Assembly: GCA_002733605.1 (NCBI GenBank)
Contig: NVWK01000001.1
Location: forward strand, 237,837 to 301,836
DNA from: Robiginitomaculum sp.
Lineage (GTDB): Bacteria; Pseudomonadota; Alphaproteobacteria; Caulobacterales; Maricaulaceae
Length of the DNA: 64,000 nucleotides
Direction of reading: 5' to 3'
The notes beneath the pieces are model-generated. The model made no database searches. It saw nothing but the letters and a program-made list of their open reading frames with translations, and was not told where the DNA came from. The position numbers were made by a program, and so were the translations under genes. Shown here one piece after another: positions 30,810 to 40,219 of the stretch (position 1 is the stretch's first letter; each line of letters opens with the position of its first letter).

Positions 30810-31817
30810 CTATGTCGTACGATGGCGTCTTGTACTGCTACGAATAACCAATTCCGTTGGTAAGCATTGATGATTTGGAGCCGCAGTTTCTCCGCGAAGA
30901 AGACTGACCATCATTGTCATCGCAATTTCGCCCATACGTTCCGCGGGTTGTACGACTGTCGTCAGGGTCGGCTGACAAACTTTACTAAAGGCCGTGTCAT
31001 CAAACCCTGTAACCGACAAATCGTCCGGCAAGGAAAGCCCACGATCCAGAGCCGTCCGCATGGCGCCAATCGCAATCTCGTCACTTAAACAAAACAAAGC
31101 CGTTAAATCAGGGTGCCGGGAGAGAAGCCGCAGAGCCGCGCGCTGACCTCCGGCAAAAGAATAGGCTGAGTGTTCGGTTGCACTGTCCTCATATTTAAGC
31201 CCATACCCCTCAATAGCCCGACGATATCCCTTAATACGTTCCTGAGAGACGCTTCTGTTACGAATACCGCCAAGCACGCCAATCCTGGTGTGCCCCAAAG
31301 CGAGAAGGTAAGAGGTCATAGATTCTGCCGCAGCAGCATTATCTATCATAACCGTGGGGTATTTTGCTGGTGCCACCACATCCAATGCATGCACAAAAGG
31401 CACAAGAGTACGATCCCCGTCAGGCATAATCTCCTTTAAAGTACGCCCTCCCACCTGAATGACACCATCGGCACGATTGGTTTGCACCATTTCCAGCCCC
31501 GCGCGCTCAATCTCGATATCATCACGTGTATCCATCACGAGCAGGAAGTAATCATTTTCAGCCACAATCCGCTCAACCCCGGCAAGAACCTTGGCAAAAA
31601 TCACATTCCTGAGATCCGGAACCATGACCAGCACACTGCGTGTACTTTTCCCGCGAAACGCTTTCGCCAATGAATTTGGTTTATAGTTAAGCTGCGTAGC
31701 GGCCCGCAGAACTTTCTCAAGCGTGCCCGCTGAAAGCTTGCTCGGGTCAGAAAAAGCACGTGAAACCGTCGCAGGGGAAACCCCGGCCAGTTTCGAAACT
31801 CTTTTAATGGGTGACAT
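30810..31817 (-). CDS. LacI family transcriptional regulator
   Basis: MSPIKRVSKLAGVSPATVSRAFSDPSKLSAGTLEKVLRAATQLNYKPNSLAKAFRG HTH plus periplasmic-binding fold. Confidence 0.95.
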   Translation of the reverse strand: MSPIKRVSKLAGVSPATVSRAFSDPSKLSAGTLEKVLRAATQLNYKPNSLAKAFRGKSTRSVLVMVPDLRNVIFAKVLAGVERIVAENDYFLLVMDTRDDIEIERAGLEMVQTNRADGVIQVGGRTLKEIMPDGDRTLVPFVHALDVVAPAKYPTVMIDNAAAAESMTSYLLALGHTRIGVLGGIRNRSVSQERIKGYRRAIEGYGLKYEDSATEHSAYSFAGGQRAALRLLSRHPDLTALFCLSDEIAIGAMRTALDRGLSLPDDLSVTGFDDTAFSKVCQPTLTTVVQPAERMGEIAMTMMVSLLRGETAAPNHQCLPTELVIRSSTRRHRTT

Positions 31818-31913
31818 CCAACATTCCGTTCTTGTTATGACTTAAGTCATTTGGTTTAGCCAAAAAAATGCATAAATACAATGCACCAGCACAGAGCCCC
31901 ACACAGGGCATAA

Positions 31914-31927
31914 TGAAACCGATTTCA
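31914..31927. promoter_or_regulatory. LacI-type operator TGAAACCGATTTCA
   Basis: One-base variant of the 30604 palindrome, in the divergent lacI/SSS promoter region. Confidence 0.7.
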
Positions 31928-31957
31928 TAAAATTATCAAATATTTTCTAAAAAAGAT

Positions 31958-31971
31958 TGAAAATTGTTTCA
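31958..31971. promoter_or_regulatory. degenerate LacI-type operator TGAAAATTGTTTCA
   Basis: Same TGAAA-N4-TTTCA arms, 44 bp from the 31914 site. Confidence 0.4.
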
Positions 31972-32069
31972 TTTTCGCTCAAAAAGCAACATAGACAGAG
32001 TTTGACACGTGCAATTCTTTAAAAATAATGCGCGGCAAAATAAAAATACTCTGGGTGGGAGACAGCGAC

Positions 32070-34013
32070 ATGGCATTACACGGCATTGATTTATTTATTA
32101 TTTTTGGCTATCTCGCCGCAACTCTTACGATCGGGTTTTGGATATCCAACAAGGCTGCCAAAGATATGCGCGGCTATTATCTCGGTGGCAACAAACTACC
32201 ATGGTATGCGCTCGGCCTCTCGAATGCATCAGGCATGTTCGATGTCGCCGGTACAATGTGGCTCGTCAGCATCCTGTTTATTTATGGCCTGAAAAGCATC
32301 TGGATTCCTTGGCTCTGGCCCGTCTTCAACCAGATATTCCTGATGGTCTTCCTGTCGATCTGGTTGCGCAGATCCGGCGCACTGACCGGTGCAGAATGGA
32401 TTACCTTACGTTTTGGTGACGGAAAATCCGCCCGTATGAGCCATATGATCGTCGTCGTCTTCGCCCTCATCATGGTGTTGGCCTATATGGCTTATGGCTT
32501 TTTAGGCATCGGAAAACTTGCCGCCCAATTCATGCCTTTTGATCTCGCGGCCTTACTACGTCTCAATGTTTTCTTGCCAGAAGCCCTGCAAGGAAGCGCC
32601 TTGGTTGGCGACGAACTTGCCAGACAAACAAATGCCATGATGGGCATGAACGAAAAAGTATATGGAGTGCTCATCATCTTCATAACCTCGCTGTATGTGA
32701 TTAAAGGCGGAATGTATTCGGTGGTGTTCACCGAGGTCTTGCAATTTTTCATCATGGCCCTCGCCAGCGTCGGGGTCGCTTACATCGCCATGACCCATGT
32801 CAGCACAGAAGCCCTTGCCGCCGCCATTCCCGAAGATTGGGCAAACCCGTTCTTTGACTGGAAACTTGATCTGGACTGGTCGAAGATTTTGCCCTCAGCC
32901 AACACCAAAATTGAGCAAGACGGTTATTCCCTCTTCACAATTTTCTTCATGCTGGTTTTGTTTAAAGGCATTCTCGGCTCTATGGCTGGCCCGGCACCGA
33001 ACTATGATATGCAACGTGTCCTTTCCGCCAGAAGCCCTGTTGAGGCCGCTAAAATGAGCTGGTTTGTCAACGTTGTGATGATCGTTCCGCGCTATCTATT
33101 GATTGCGGGCCTCACCATTCTTGCCCTCGTTTACTTTACCGGTGATTTACGCACCATGGGCGAAAACGCCGATTTTGAAGGCCTGCTGGCATTCGTGCTC
33201 AGCCAAGGCCTTATTCCGGCTGGCTTGTTAGGCCTTGTCCTCGCGGGCCTGTTCGCCGCCTTCATGTCAAGCTTCGCGGCCCCGCTTAATGCGGCTCCAG
33301 CTTATGTGGTCAATGATATCTACCGCAAATACATCAACCCGCACGCCAGCGAAAAGAAATATTTGCGCATCAGCTATCTTGTCTCTGCCATCTTTGTTCT
33401 GACCGGAACAATATTTGGCCTGTTCCTGACAAGCATTGACGGCATTATCAACTGGATCACCGCCGGACTGGGTGGCGGCTATGTCGCGGCCAATATGATA
33501 AAATGGTATTGGTGGCGTATGAATGGCTGGGGCTATTTCTGGGGCATGTTCGTTGGGATTGCTTTCGCATTACTACTGGGTCTGCCATTCGTCAGCGATA
33601 AAATTAGCGCCATTCAGGCCTTCCCGTTCTTCTTTTTCGCCTGTTTGGTCGCCGTGATTGTTGGTTCCCTCGCAACGAAACCAACCGAGATGTCCGTCTT
33701 GCAAGAGTTTTATATCCGCACTCGCCCTTGGGGGTTCTGGAAGCCAGTTCAAAATGCACTGGAAGCAGACGGTAAAGGCGTTGAAGAAAACAAAGACATG
33801 AAACGCGACCTTACCAATGTCGCCGTTGGTATTGTCTGGCAATCCGCACTTGTGGCTGCCCCGGTTTTCTTCGTTATTCGCGATTGGGACAAGCTAGCTA
33901 TTGCCGTCGTCATTATTGCCATAACAAGCGTGTTCCTGAAGTATCGCTGGTGGGACAATCTTCGTGATTACGCCCCCGGATACACACCGCCAACACCTTC
34001 CTCATCAAAATAA
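32070..34013 (+). CDS. sodium:solute symporter family (SSS) sugar transporter
   Basis: MALHGIDLFIIFGYLAATLTIGFWISNKAAKDMRGYYLGGNKLPWYALGLSNASGMFDVAGTMW; multi-TM; GGGTGGGAGA SD upstream. Confidence 0.92.
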   Translation: MALHGIDLFIIFGYLAATLTIGFWISNKAAKDMRGYYLGGNKLPWYALGLSNASGMFDVAGTMWLVSILFIYGLKSIWIPWLWPVFNQIFLMVFLSIWLRRSGALTGAEWITLRFGDGKSARMSHMIVVVFALIMVLAYMAYGFLGIGKLAAQFMPFDLAALLRLNVFLPEALQGSALVGDELARQTNAMMGMNEKVYGVLIIFITSLYVIKGGMYSVVFTEVLQFFIMALASVGVAYIAMTHVSTEALAAAIPEDWANPFFDWKLDLDWSKILPSANTKIEQDGYSLFTIFFMLVLFKGILGSMAGPAPNYDMQRVLSARSPVEAAKMSWFVNVVMIVPRYLLIAGLTILALVYFTGDLRTMGENADFEGLLAFVLSQGLIPAGLLGLVLAGLFAAFMSSFAAPLNAAPAYVVNDIYRKYINPHASEKKYLRISYLVSAIFVLTGTIFGLFLTSIDGIINWITAGLGGGYVAANMIKWYWWRMNGWGYFWGMFVGIAFALLLGLPFVSDKISAIQAFPFFFFACLVAVIVGSLATKPTEMSVLQEFYIRTRPWGFWKPVQNALEADGKGVEENKDMKRDLTNVAVGIVWQSALVAAPVFFVIRDWDKLAIAVVIIAITSVFLKYRWWDNLRDYAPGYTPPTPSSSK

Positions 34014-34036
34014 CGATATAGAAGGTCATATAAGGC

Positions 34037-36493
34037 ATGGGGGAAACAGAGAAGATACGCACGGCACAAAGCGTTGCCAATGACGGCACACGCCCGATCG
34101 ACATCAACCTCTGGCCCAAACTAGAGGCACCAATTAAACCTGACCCTGCGCTAGAAGCGCGCATAGATGAAATCTTGGAAAGCCTAAGCCTTGAACAAAA
34201 AGTCGGCCAAACCATTCAGGCTGATATTGGCTCTGTCACCCCCGAAGATATTCGCACCTATCCACTCGGCTCAATCCTAAACGGAGGCAACTCGGCCCCA
34301 CACGGTAATATGCGAGCCTCGCGCGAAGTATGGCTGGCTCTGGCAGATGCGTTTTGGGAAGCTTCAATGCACGAAAACGGCGCGGGCATCCCTATTATGT
34401 GGGGCACAGACGCCGTACACGGGAATAACAATGTGGCCGGAGCCACCATTTTCCCTCATAATATAGGCCTTGGCGCAAGCGCAGATGCCGAACTGATCGA
34501 ACGCATCGGCGCGGCAACAGCCCGCGAGGTCATCACCGCAGGTTTTGATTGGACTTTCGCCCCCACCTTAGCCGTTGTTCAAGATATTCGGTGGGGTCGC
34601 ACCTACGAATCCTATTCAGAAGACCCCAACATTGTTGCCAAATGCGGCGCGGCACTTATCAATGGGCTACAAGGCAGACTAGGCAGTGATGCCTTCCTTG
34701 GCTCCGATAAAATCATCGCAACCGTAAAACACTTTATTGGTGACGGTGGCACTCTGAATGGTCGCGACCAAGGGGATACTGACGCTACCGAAGACGAATT
34801 ACGAGACATTCATAGCCTTGGCATTGAACACGCCCTCAGCGCAGGCGTACAGACCGTAATGGCTTCATTTTCAAGCTGGGGCGACATTAAAATCCACGGT
34901 CGCCACGATTTACTAACCGAACTCCTAAAAGACCAATGGGCCTTTGACGGGATTTTGGTTGGCGACTGGAATGGGCACGCCCAACTTTCCGGCGCTTCAC
35001 CCGAACATGCCCCGGAATCCATGACCGCTGGCCTTGATATATTTATGGCCCCCGATAGCTGGAAATCCCTGTTTCATAATACAGTGACAGATGTGCGAGA
35101 AGGGCGTCTCTCGCCCGAAAGGCTCGACGATGCTGTACGCAGGGTATTACGAGTTAAACTCCGCTCTGGCCTGTTTGACAAACCAAAACCGAGCGCACGT
35201 ATTCCCATACAAACCGCCCCCGCGCCGAACAACACAGCCCACAAAACCCTTGCACAAGAAGCCGTACGAAAATCAGCCGTATTGTTGAAAAATAAAGACA
35301 GCATCCTCCCGATCAACTCCGCGCACCACATATTGGTAGCAGGTGCAGGCGCAGATAATTTAAGCATGCATTGCGGCGGCTGGTCTCTGTCCTGGCAAGG
35401 CGATAATATTGAAAAATCAGACTATCCCGAAAGCGAAACCATTTTGGAAGGTATTGCGCGCATCACACGCAGAAACAATTCCAGTTATATTTATTCTGAA
35501 ACAGCTGACTGGCAAAAAAGCGGGACATCCCAAAAACCGGATATAGCAATTTATGTTTTTGGCGAGCGAGCCTATGCAGAATTTAGAGGCGATCTCAACA
35601 CACTGGATTTCATGCCCGGAGATGACCACGATATTACGGCCCTGCGCAAACTCCGCGCCGAAGGCATTCCCGTGGTCGGTGTCTTCCTCTCTGGTCGCCC
35701 TTTATGGGTAAATCCTGAGCTAAATGCATGTAATGCCTTCATTGCTGCCTTTCTACCGGGCACACAAGGCGGCGCGTTAGCCGATATACTGCTCGCGCAA
35801 AACGGCGAATACGATTTCACCGCAAAACTCTCTTTCCTATGGCCAATGAATGCGGATCAATACGCAGATACGTCGGTGTCCCCCCTCTTCTCAAGAGGCT
35901 TTGGCTTGTCCTTACAAGACACATGTGCGCTCCCACACCTTCACGAGAGCGGCGTTGAAACAAACCCCGACACGTGCACAATATTTGACAAAGGCAACAC
36001 GGTCAGCGGCTGGTCTGCAAATCTGGAAGACACATCAGGGCAAACCATTTGGTCTCCGGGCACACACACCTCACCCAATGAAGGCCTTACAGCCTCATCT
36101 GCTGATTTCGGGCAACAGGAAAACGCCATTCGGATAAGCTGGTCACAAGCAAAAGGGCAGATCAATTTCACACATGATCCCGTTGATTTTTCCCGCGAGG
36201 CCAATGCGGACTTCTTACTTACCATGGATTATTTTCTTAAATCAAAACCTTCAAAGCCGATTTTTGCAGAAATCGTGGATACGCAAGGCAAAGGCGTACG
36301 GCTAGACATTACCGACAAACTTGAAACGGCTCGGCATGGCGACCTTAAACAGTTCACCATCGCTTTGAAAGCGATCACTGTGTCTGGTGGAGATTTGGAA
36401 AATATCACACGGGTAACACTTGCCAGCGAAGGCCCGTTTGAAATTATTATTACCCGCATGAACTTTGTCCCCGGGGTCAATTGCAATGCCTAA
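34037..36493 (+). CDS. GH3 family glycoside hydrolase (exo-beta-glucosidase-like)
   Basis: MWGTDAVHGNNNV, KHFIGDGGTLNGRDQG, FDGILVGDWNGHAQL (GH3 nucleophile region); no signal peptide apparent. Confidence 0.92.
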   Translation: MGETEKIRTAQSVANDGTRPIDINLWPKLEAPIKPDPALEARIDEILESLSLEQKVGQTIQADIGSVTPEDIRTYPLGSILNGGNSAPHGNMRASREVWLALADAFWEASMHENGAGIPIMWGTDAVHGNNNVAGATIFPHNIGLGASADAELIERIGAATAREVITAGFDWTFAPTLAVVQDIRWGRTYESYSEDPNIVAKCGAALINGLQGRLGSDAFLGSDKIIATVKHFIGDGGTLNGRDQGDTDATEDELRDIHSLGIEHALSAGVQTVMASFSSWGDIKIHGRHDLLTELLKDQWAFDGILVGDWNGHAQLSGASPEHAPESMTAGLDIFMAPDSWKSLFHNTVTDVREGRLSPERLDDAVRRVLRVKLRSGLFDKPKPSARIPIQTAPAPNNTAHKTLAQEAVRKSAVLLKNKDSILPINSAHHILVAGAGADNLSMHCGGWSLSWQGDNIEKSDYPESETILEGIARITRRNNSSYIYSETADWQKSGTSQKPDIAIYVFGERAYAEFRGDLNTLDFMPGDDHDITALRKLRAEGIPVVGVFLSGRPLWVNPELNACNAFIAAFLPGTQGGALADILLAQNGEYDFTAKLSFLWPMNADQYADTSVSPLFSRGFGLSLQDTCALPHLHESGVETNPDTCTIFDKGNTVSGWSANLEDTSGQTIWSPGTHTSPNEGLTASSADFGQQENAIRISWSQAKGQINFTHDPVDFSREANADFLLTMDYFLKSKPSKPIFAEIVDTQGKGVRLDITDKLETARHGDLKQFTIALKAITVSGGDLENITRVTLASEGPFEIIITRMNFVPGVNCNA

Positions 36494-36496
36494 ACC

Positions 36497-37687
36497 CTAG
36501 AGTTTTTCCAACCGATCAAGACATTCCATCATAGCCCTCCCATTGTGATAACAAGCCTTCCAGTGCCCGGCTTGATAGGGCGAAATCTGATCCGCATCCA
36601 AACTGGAAAACCAACTCCATTCACAGCCATCCCTAAGGACATGTTGTTTAATAAAGGCCCACATGCCCACGGCTCTATCGAAAAACTCAGGATTACCACT
36701 CAGTTGATATGCATTTAAAAATCCGACCAATGCTTCCGCCTGTACCCACCATATGCGTGTAGTATCTATATGATCTGCCGAGAAACTGCGCTCATTATAC
36801 ATCTCCCCGTCTGGCCCCATAGCTTCCGCCAATGCAGTTTCTGCCAACTGAAGTGTCACCTGACGCGTTTGCGCTAGAACATTATCATCTCCTAAAACTT
36901 CAGCTGCCTCCCACAACAACCAACTGGCTTCTATGTCATGACCAAAGGATGCGTCTCGTGAAACATCGCGCCAATCCGCCTGCCAGAATAAACGCAAATG
37001 CCCGATATCGGCCCTAAAAATTTTCCTGTTATGAAGCTTAATCAAGCTCTCTAAAGCCTTACGCACACGTGGTAAGGGCTTGGCGCGGTATAGCTCCGTA
37101 TAAGCTTCAAGAATATGTAAATGCGTATTCATGGTTTTGGGCGCGTCATCATCTTTCTCGCTGAGCCTAACATCCTCGATCTCGACCCAATCCCGCGCAA
37201 AAGCCTCCCAATAGCCCCCATGATCGAGATCATAAAAACGCGCTTCAAGCGTATCAAACAGGGCAAGTGCATGTTCAAGGCTCTCCTCGTCTCCGCTAGA
37301 GTGTGCATGGGCCGCAAGACCATAAATCGCAAACGCCTGTGCATAGCCCTGTTTACGCGTATTGGTCGGAGCCCCTCGCGCATCTACCTCCCAAAATACC
37401 CCCCCATGCTTCGTATCTATAAAATGAGAGACAAGAAAATCCCGCGCCCGCAAAGCCATATCCGCATCGCTCTGCGTACCGGAGCGTAAAGCCGCCATAC
37501 TAAAAAACCACAGAATACGGGCTATATAAATCAACCCCTTGGGAGCATCCACAACAGGCCGGCCATCCAGATTTATCTGTCCGTAAAACCCACCGTTTTG
37601 TCGATCAACCGCATTGGTTTTCCACCATGTAGACAGCCGTTCCAACTCGGATTGAAATTCAGCAGATAAGGTTTTCAAATCTGACAC
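36497..37687 (-). CDS. AGE family epimerase, probable cellobiose/mannobiose 2-epimerase
   Basis: STWWKTNAVDRQNGGFYGQINLDGRP, FGHDIEASWLLWEAAEVL, RIWWVQAEALVGFLNAYQ; GTG start at 37687 overlapping the GH130 end. Confidence 0.85.
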   Translation of the reverse strand: MSDLKTLSAEFQSELERLSTWWKTNAVDRQNGGFYGQINLDGRPVVDAPKGLIYIARILWFFSMAALRSGTQSDADMALRARDFLVSHFIDTKHGGVFWEVDARGAPTNTRKQGYAQAFAIYGLAAHAHSSGDEESLEHALALFDTLEARFYDLDHGGYWEAFARDWVEIEDVRLSEKDDDAPKTMNTHLHILEAYTELYRAKPLPRVRKALESLIKLHNRKIFRADIGHLRLFWQADWRDVSRDASFGHDIEASWLLWEAAEVLGDDNVLAQTRQVTLQLAETALAEAMGPDGEMYNERSFSADHIDTTRIWWVQAEALVGFLNAYQLSGNPEFFDRAVGMWAFIKQHVLRDGCEWSWFSSLDADQISPYQAGHWKACYHNGRAMMECLDRLEKL

Positions 37688-37688
37688 A

Positions 37689-38873
37689 CTAGGTCTTTGC
37701 AGCAAGGTTTCGCGCAATAAGATCACAACGCGTATCCACGCATTCGGCGCTGGTGAGTTTATCCTCCGGCGTATTGACGCAGTAATCCACCAATTGTGCC
37801 AACGTGCTCGTAGCCACATGCAAACGCGTGTCTGATGACGCATAATAGATAAACACATTGCCGTCTTCGTCCAACGTCCAGCCATTGCTGAACACAACAT
37901 TGGAAACATCTCCGACCCGCTCTGCCCCGCGCGGCGCAAGAAAATGCCCGCCCGGACGATGGTTGACAACCCACGGGCGCTCAAGCTCGGTCATAAACAT
38001 ATACAGCACATAACGAAGCCCCGCCACCGTATTGCGAACCCCGTGCGCAAGATGCAACCAACCCTGCTCTGTTTTTAAAGGCGCTGGCCCCTGCCCGTTT
38101 TTCACTTCATTGATGGTGTGATAAATCTTGGGGTCAATAACAATTTCGTCGCTGACAACAGCCTTCGTCATATCCTCACACAAGGCCCAACCAATCCCGC
38201 CGCCAGACCCAACAGAAATAAATCCGTCTTGGGGCCGCGTATAAAGTGCATATTTTCCGTCAACGAATTCAGGGTGCAAAACCACATTGCGTTGTTGGCT
38301 ACCCCCCGATTGCAAATCCGCCAAACGTTCCCAGCTCACCAGATCACGTGTACGTGCAATGCCGCACTGGGCATCTGCCGCTGACATGTCATCAGGCTGC
38401 GATAAATCTTTGCGCTCGGTACAAAACAAACCGTAAACCCAGCCATCCTCGTGCGCAGTGAGCCGCATATCATACACATTGGTATCCGGTCTATCTGTCT
38501 GTGGAAGGCGCACAGGAACATCCCAAAATGTAAACCCGTCAACACCGGTCTTGCTCTGGGCAATTGCAAAAAAAGATTTGCGGTCATCCCCCTCCACACG
38601 CACAACAAGTGTGTGCAGCCCGTCCTTATAAATCGCCCCCGCATTAAAGGTCGCATTCACACCCAACCTCTCCATCAAGAACGGATTGGTTTTGGGATCA
38701 AGATCATAGCGCCAAAACAAAGGCGTATGCGCCGGTGTGACAACAGGGCTCCCCCACCTCTCATAAACCCCGTTTCCCAATTTGGCGGGACTGTTTTTTT
38801 GCGCCATCAACGCAGCATGATCTGCCTTTAAACTTTGCAAACGGTGCTGAAAATTGTTGGACATTTTTGTCAT
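37689..38873 (-). CDS. GH130 family phosphorylase, probable 4-O-beta-D-mannosyl-D-glucose phosphorylase
   Basis: PVVTPAHTPLFWRYDLDPKTNPFLMERLGVNATFNAGAI, VVRVEGDDRKSFFAIA, TNVYDMRLTAHEDGWVYGLFCTERKD. Confidence 0.92.
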   Translation of the reverse strand: MTKMSNNFQHRLQSLKADHAALMAQKNSPAKLGNGVYERWGSPVVTPAHTPLFWRYDLDPKTNPFLMERLGVNATFNAGAIYKDGLHTLVVRVEGDDRKSFFAIAQSKTGVDGFTFWDVPVRLPQTDRPDTNVYDMRLTAHEDGWVYGLFCTERKDLSQPDDMSAADAQCGIARTRDLVSWERLADLQSGGSQQRNVVLHPEFVDGKYALYTRPQDGFISVGSGGGIGWALCEDMTKAVVSDEIVIDPKIYHTINEVKNGQGPAPLKTEQGWLHLAHGVRNTVAGLRYVLYMFMTELERPWVVNHRPGGHFLAPRGAERVGDVSNVVFSNGWTLDEDGNVFIYYASSDTRLHVATSTLAQLVDYCVNTPEDKLTSAECVDTRCDLIARNLAAKT

Positions 38874-38895
38874 TATAGGGAGCCTAAAACTAGAA

Positions 38896-40029
38896 TTAGT
38901 TGGGAACAGGGCAGGCATTAATTTCACGCTTTGACAAAGGAGCTTGCGTCCATGTCAAACGTGTATCTGCGGGTATGCCTTCAAGGGACAACACAGTTTT
39001 CTTGTGCATAAATGCAATTGTTTCCGCTTCGGTATTACATTTATCGCACTTACCGGTCATGGCCCAACTTGCCTTCAAAAATTCTCCGCCCCACAAAAAA
39101 ACAAACGCCGGTTTCGTCTCCGCCAACACACGATCAGACGGCACCCGCCCAATTTCTGTAAAAGCAAATGGAGCGCTCGAGCTAACCTTGCGCGCATCTT
39201 TCCAGCGATCAATGAAAAGTTCCGAATCATTATCCGTCTCGTAAATATCCGCACCAACAATATCGAAAGTACCATTAGGCGGCGCATAATGCGGAGAGTT
39301 CGGGCGATCTGCCGACCCCCAGACCCAGATTATATTTTTAAGCCCATGCACAGTTTCCATTTCATGGTGCAAAATACTCCATAGATCCGCAAACCGGTCT
39401 GTCGCGCCCCACCAAAACCAGTTGCCATTCATTTCGTGAAACGGACGAAACAACACGGGGATGCCTGCGTCTTGCATACGTTTAAACACGGGTGCAACCG
39501 CCGCAATATCTTTTTTAAACAATACATTTTCATGCGTCCCATCCGTCAGCATCAAAGCCATCATGTCATCGGACATCATCATTTTCGAACATTCATAGAA
39601 CTCGCCGCGCGGACACGTTTTAAGCGGATTACGCGCATGCCATGCCAGCGTAACAAGTCCCCCTGCCTGCGCATGTTCACGCGCAAGTCGCACCAGATGA
39701 TCCGCATAGCCCTCATACTCGATAGCAAACATCAACTCCAACCCGAGCACCGCCGCTTTTTTACCTGTCATGGCATGCAAGCGATCATAGGAAGTACATT
39801 TGATAAAGACCTCATACTCATTGACCTGCGTGCCGGACAATGTCTGACCCCCTTCACTTACACTGGTCAAATATTCAAGAATTGCAGTTTTTCTCGCACG
39901 CCAATCCGGGGCAGTGCCGGGGGTTGCAGCCTGTGTCAATTGACAGGCAGACAAAACAATCCCGAGAACAACAATGAGACCTCCCATGAAGCGGCGCAAA
40001 ATATTGGCACTTTCAAACGCATCTGGCAT
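38896..40029 (-). CDS. GH26 family beta-mannanase, lipoprotein
   Basis: Lipobox VLSAC; VLFRPFHEMNGNWFWWG (GH26 acid/base), FAFTEIGRVP (nucleophile region). Confidence 0.93.
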   Translation of the reverse strand: MPDAFESANILRRFMGGLIVVLGIVLSACQLTQAATPGTAPDWRARKTAILEYLTSVSEGGQTLSGTQVNEYEVFIKCTSYDRLHAMTGKKAAVLGLELMFAIEYEGYADHLVRLAREHAQAGGLVTLAWHARNPLKTCPRGEFYECSKMMMSDDMMALMLTDGTHENVLFKKDIAAVAPVFKRMQDAGIPVLFRPFHEMNGNWFWWGATDRFADLWSILHHEMETVHGLKNIIWVWGSADRPNSPHYAPPNGTFDIVGADIYETDNDSELFIDRWKDARKVSSSAPFAFTEIGRVPSDRVLAETKPAFVFLWGGEFLKASWAMTGKCDKCNTEAETIAFMHKKTVLSLEGIPADTRLTWTQAPLSKREINACPVPN

Positions 40030-40114
40030 GTAAACACTCCCCTGCTAAATCACACTCGTATTCTTATAGAATTTCCCCGATTTTTCCAGCCCTTTATGGA
40101 TAAACCCAATTTTT

Positions 40115-40128
40115 TGTTAGCGCTCACT
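40115..40128. promoter_or_regulatory. candidate LacI-family operator TGTTAGCGCTCACT
   Basis: AGCGCT core; shares TGTTAGCGC with the site upstream of GH5; lies in the divergent GH26/AKR promoter region. Confidence 0.45.
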
Positions 40129-40219
40129 TTTATCTTGATCCACACCTTATAAATGTGCAAAATACCAAGGGAGATCATTGATTTTTCCAGACACATCAGG
40201 ATACAAACGGAGCCACCCC

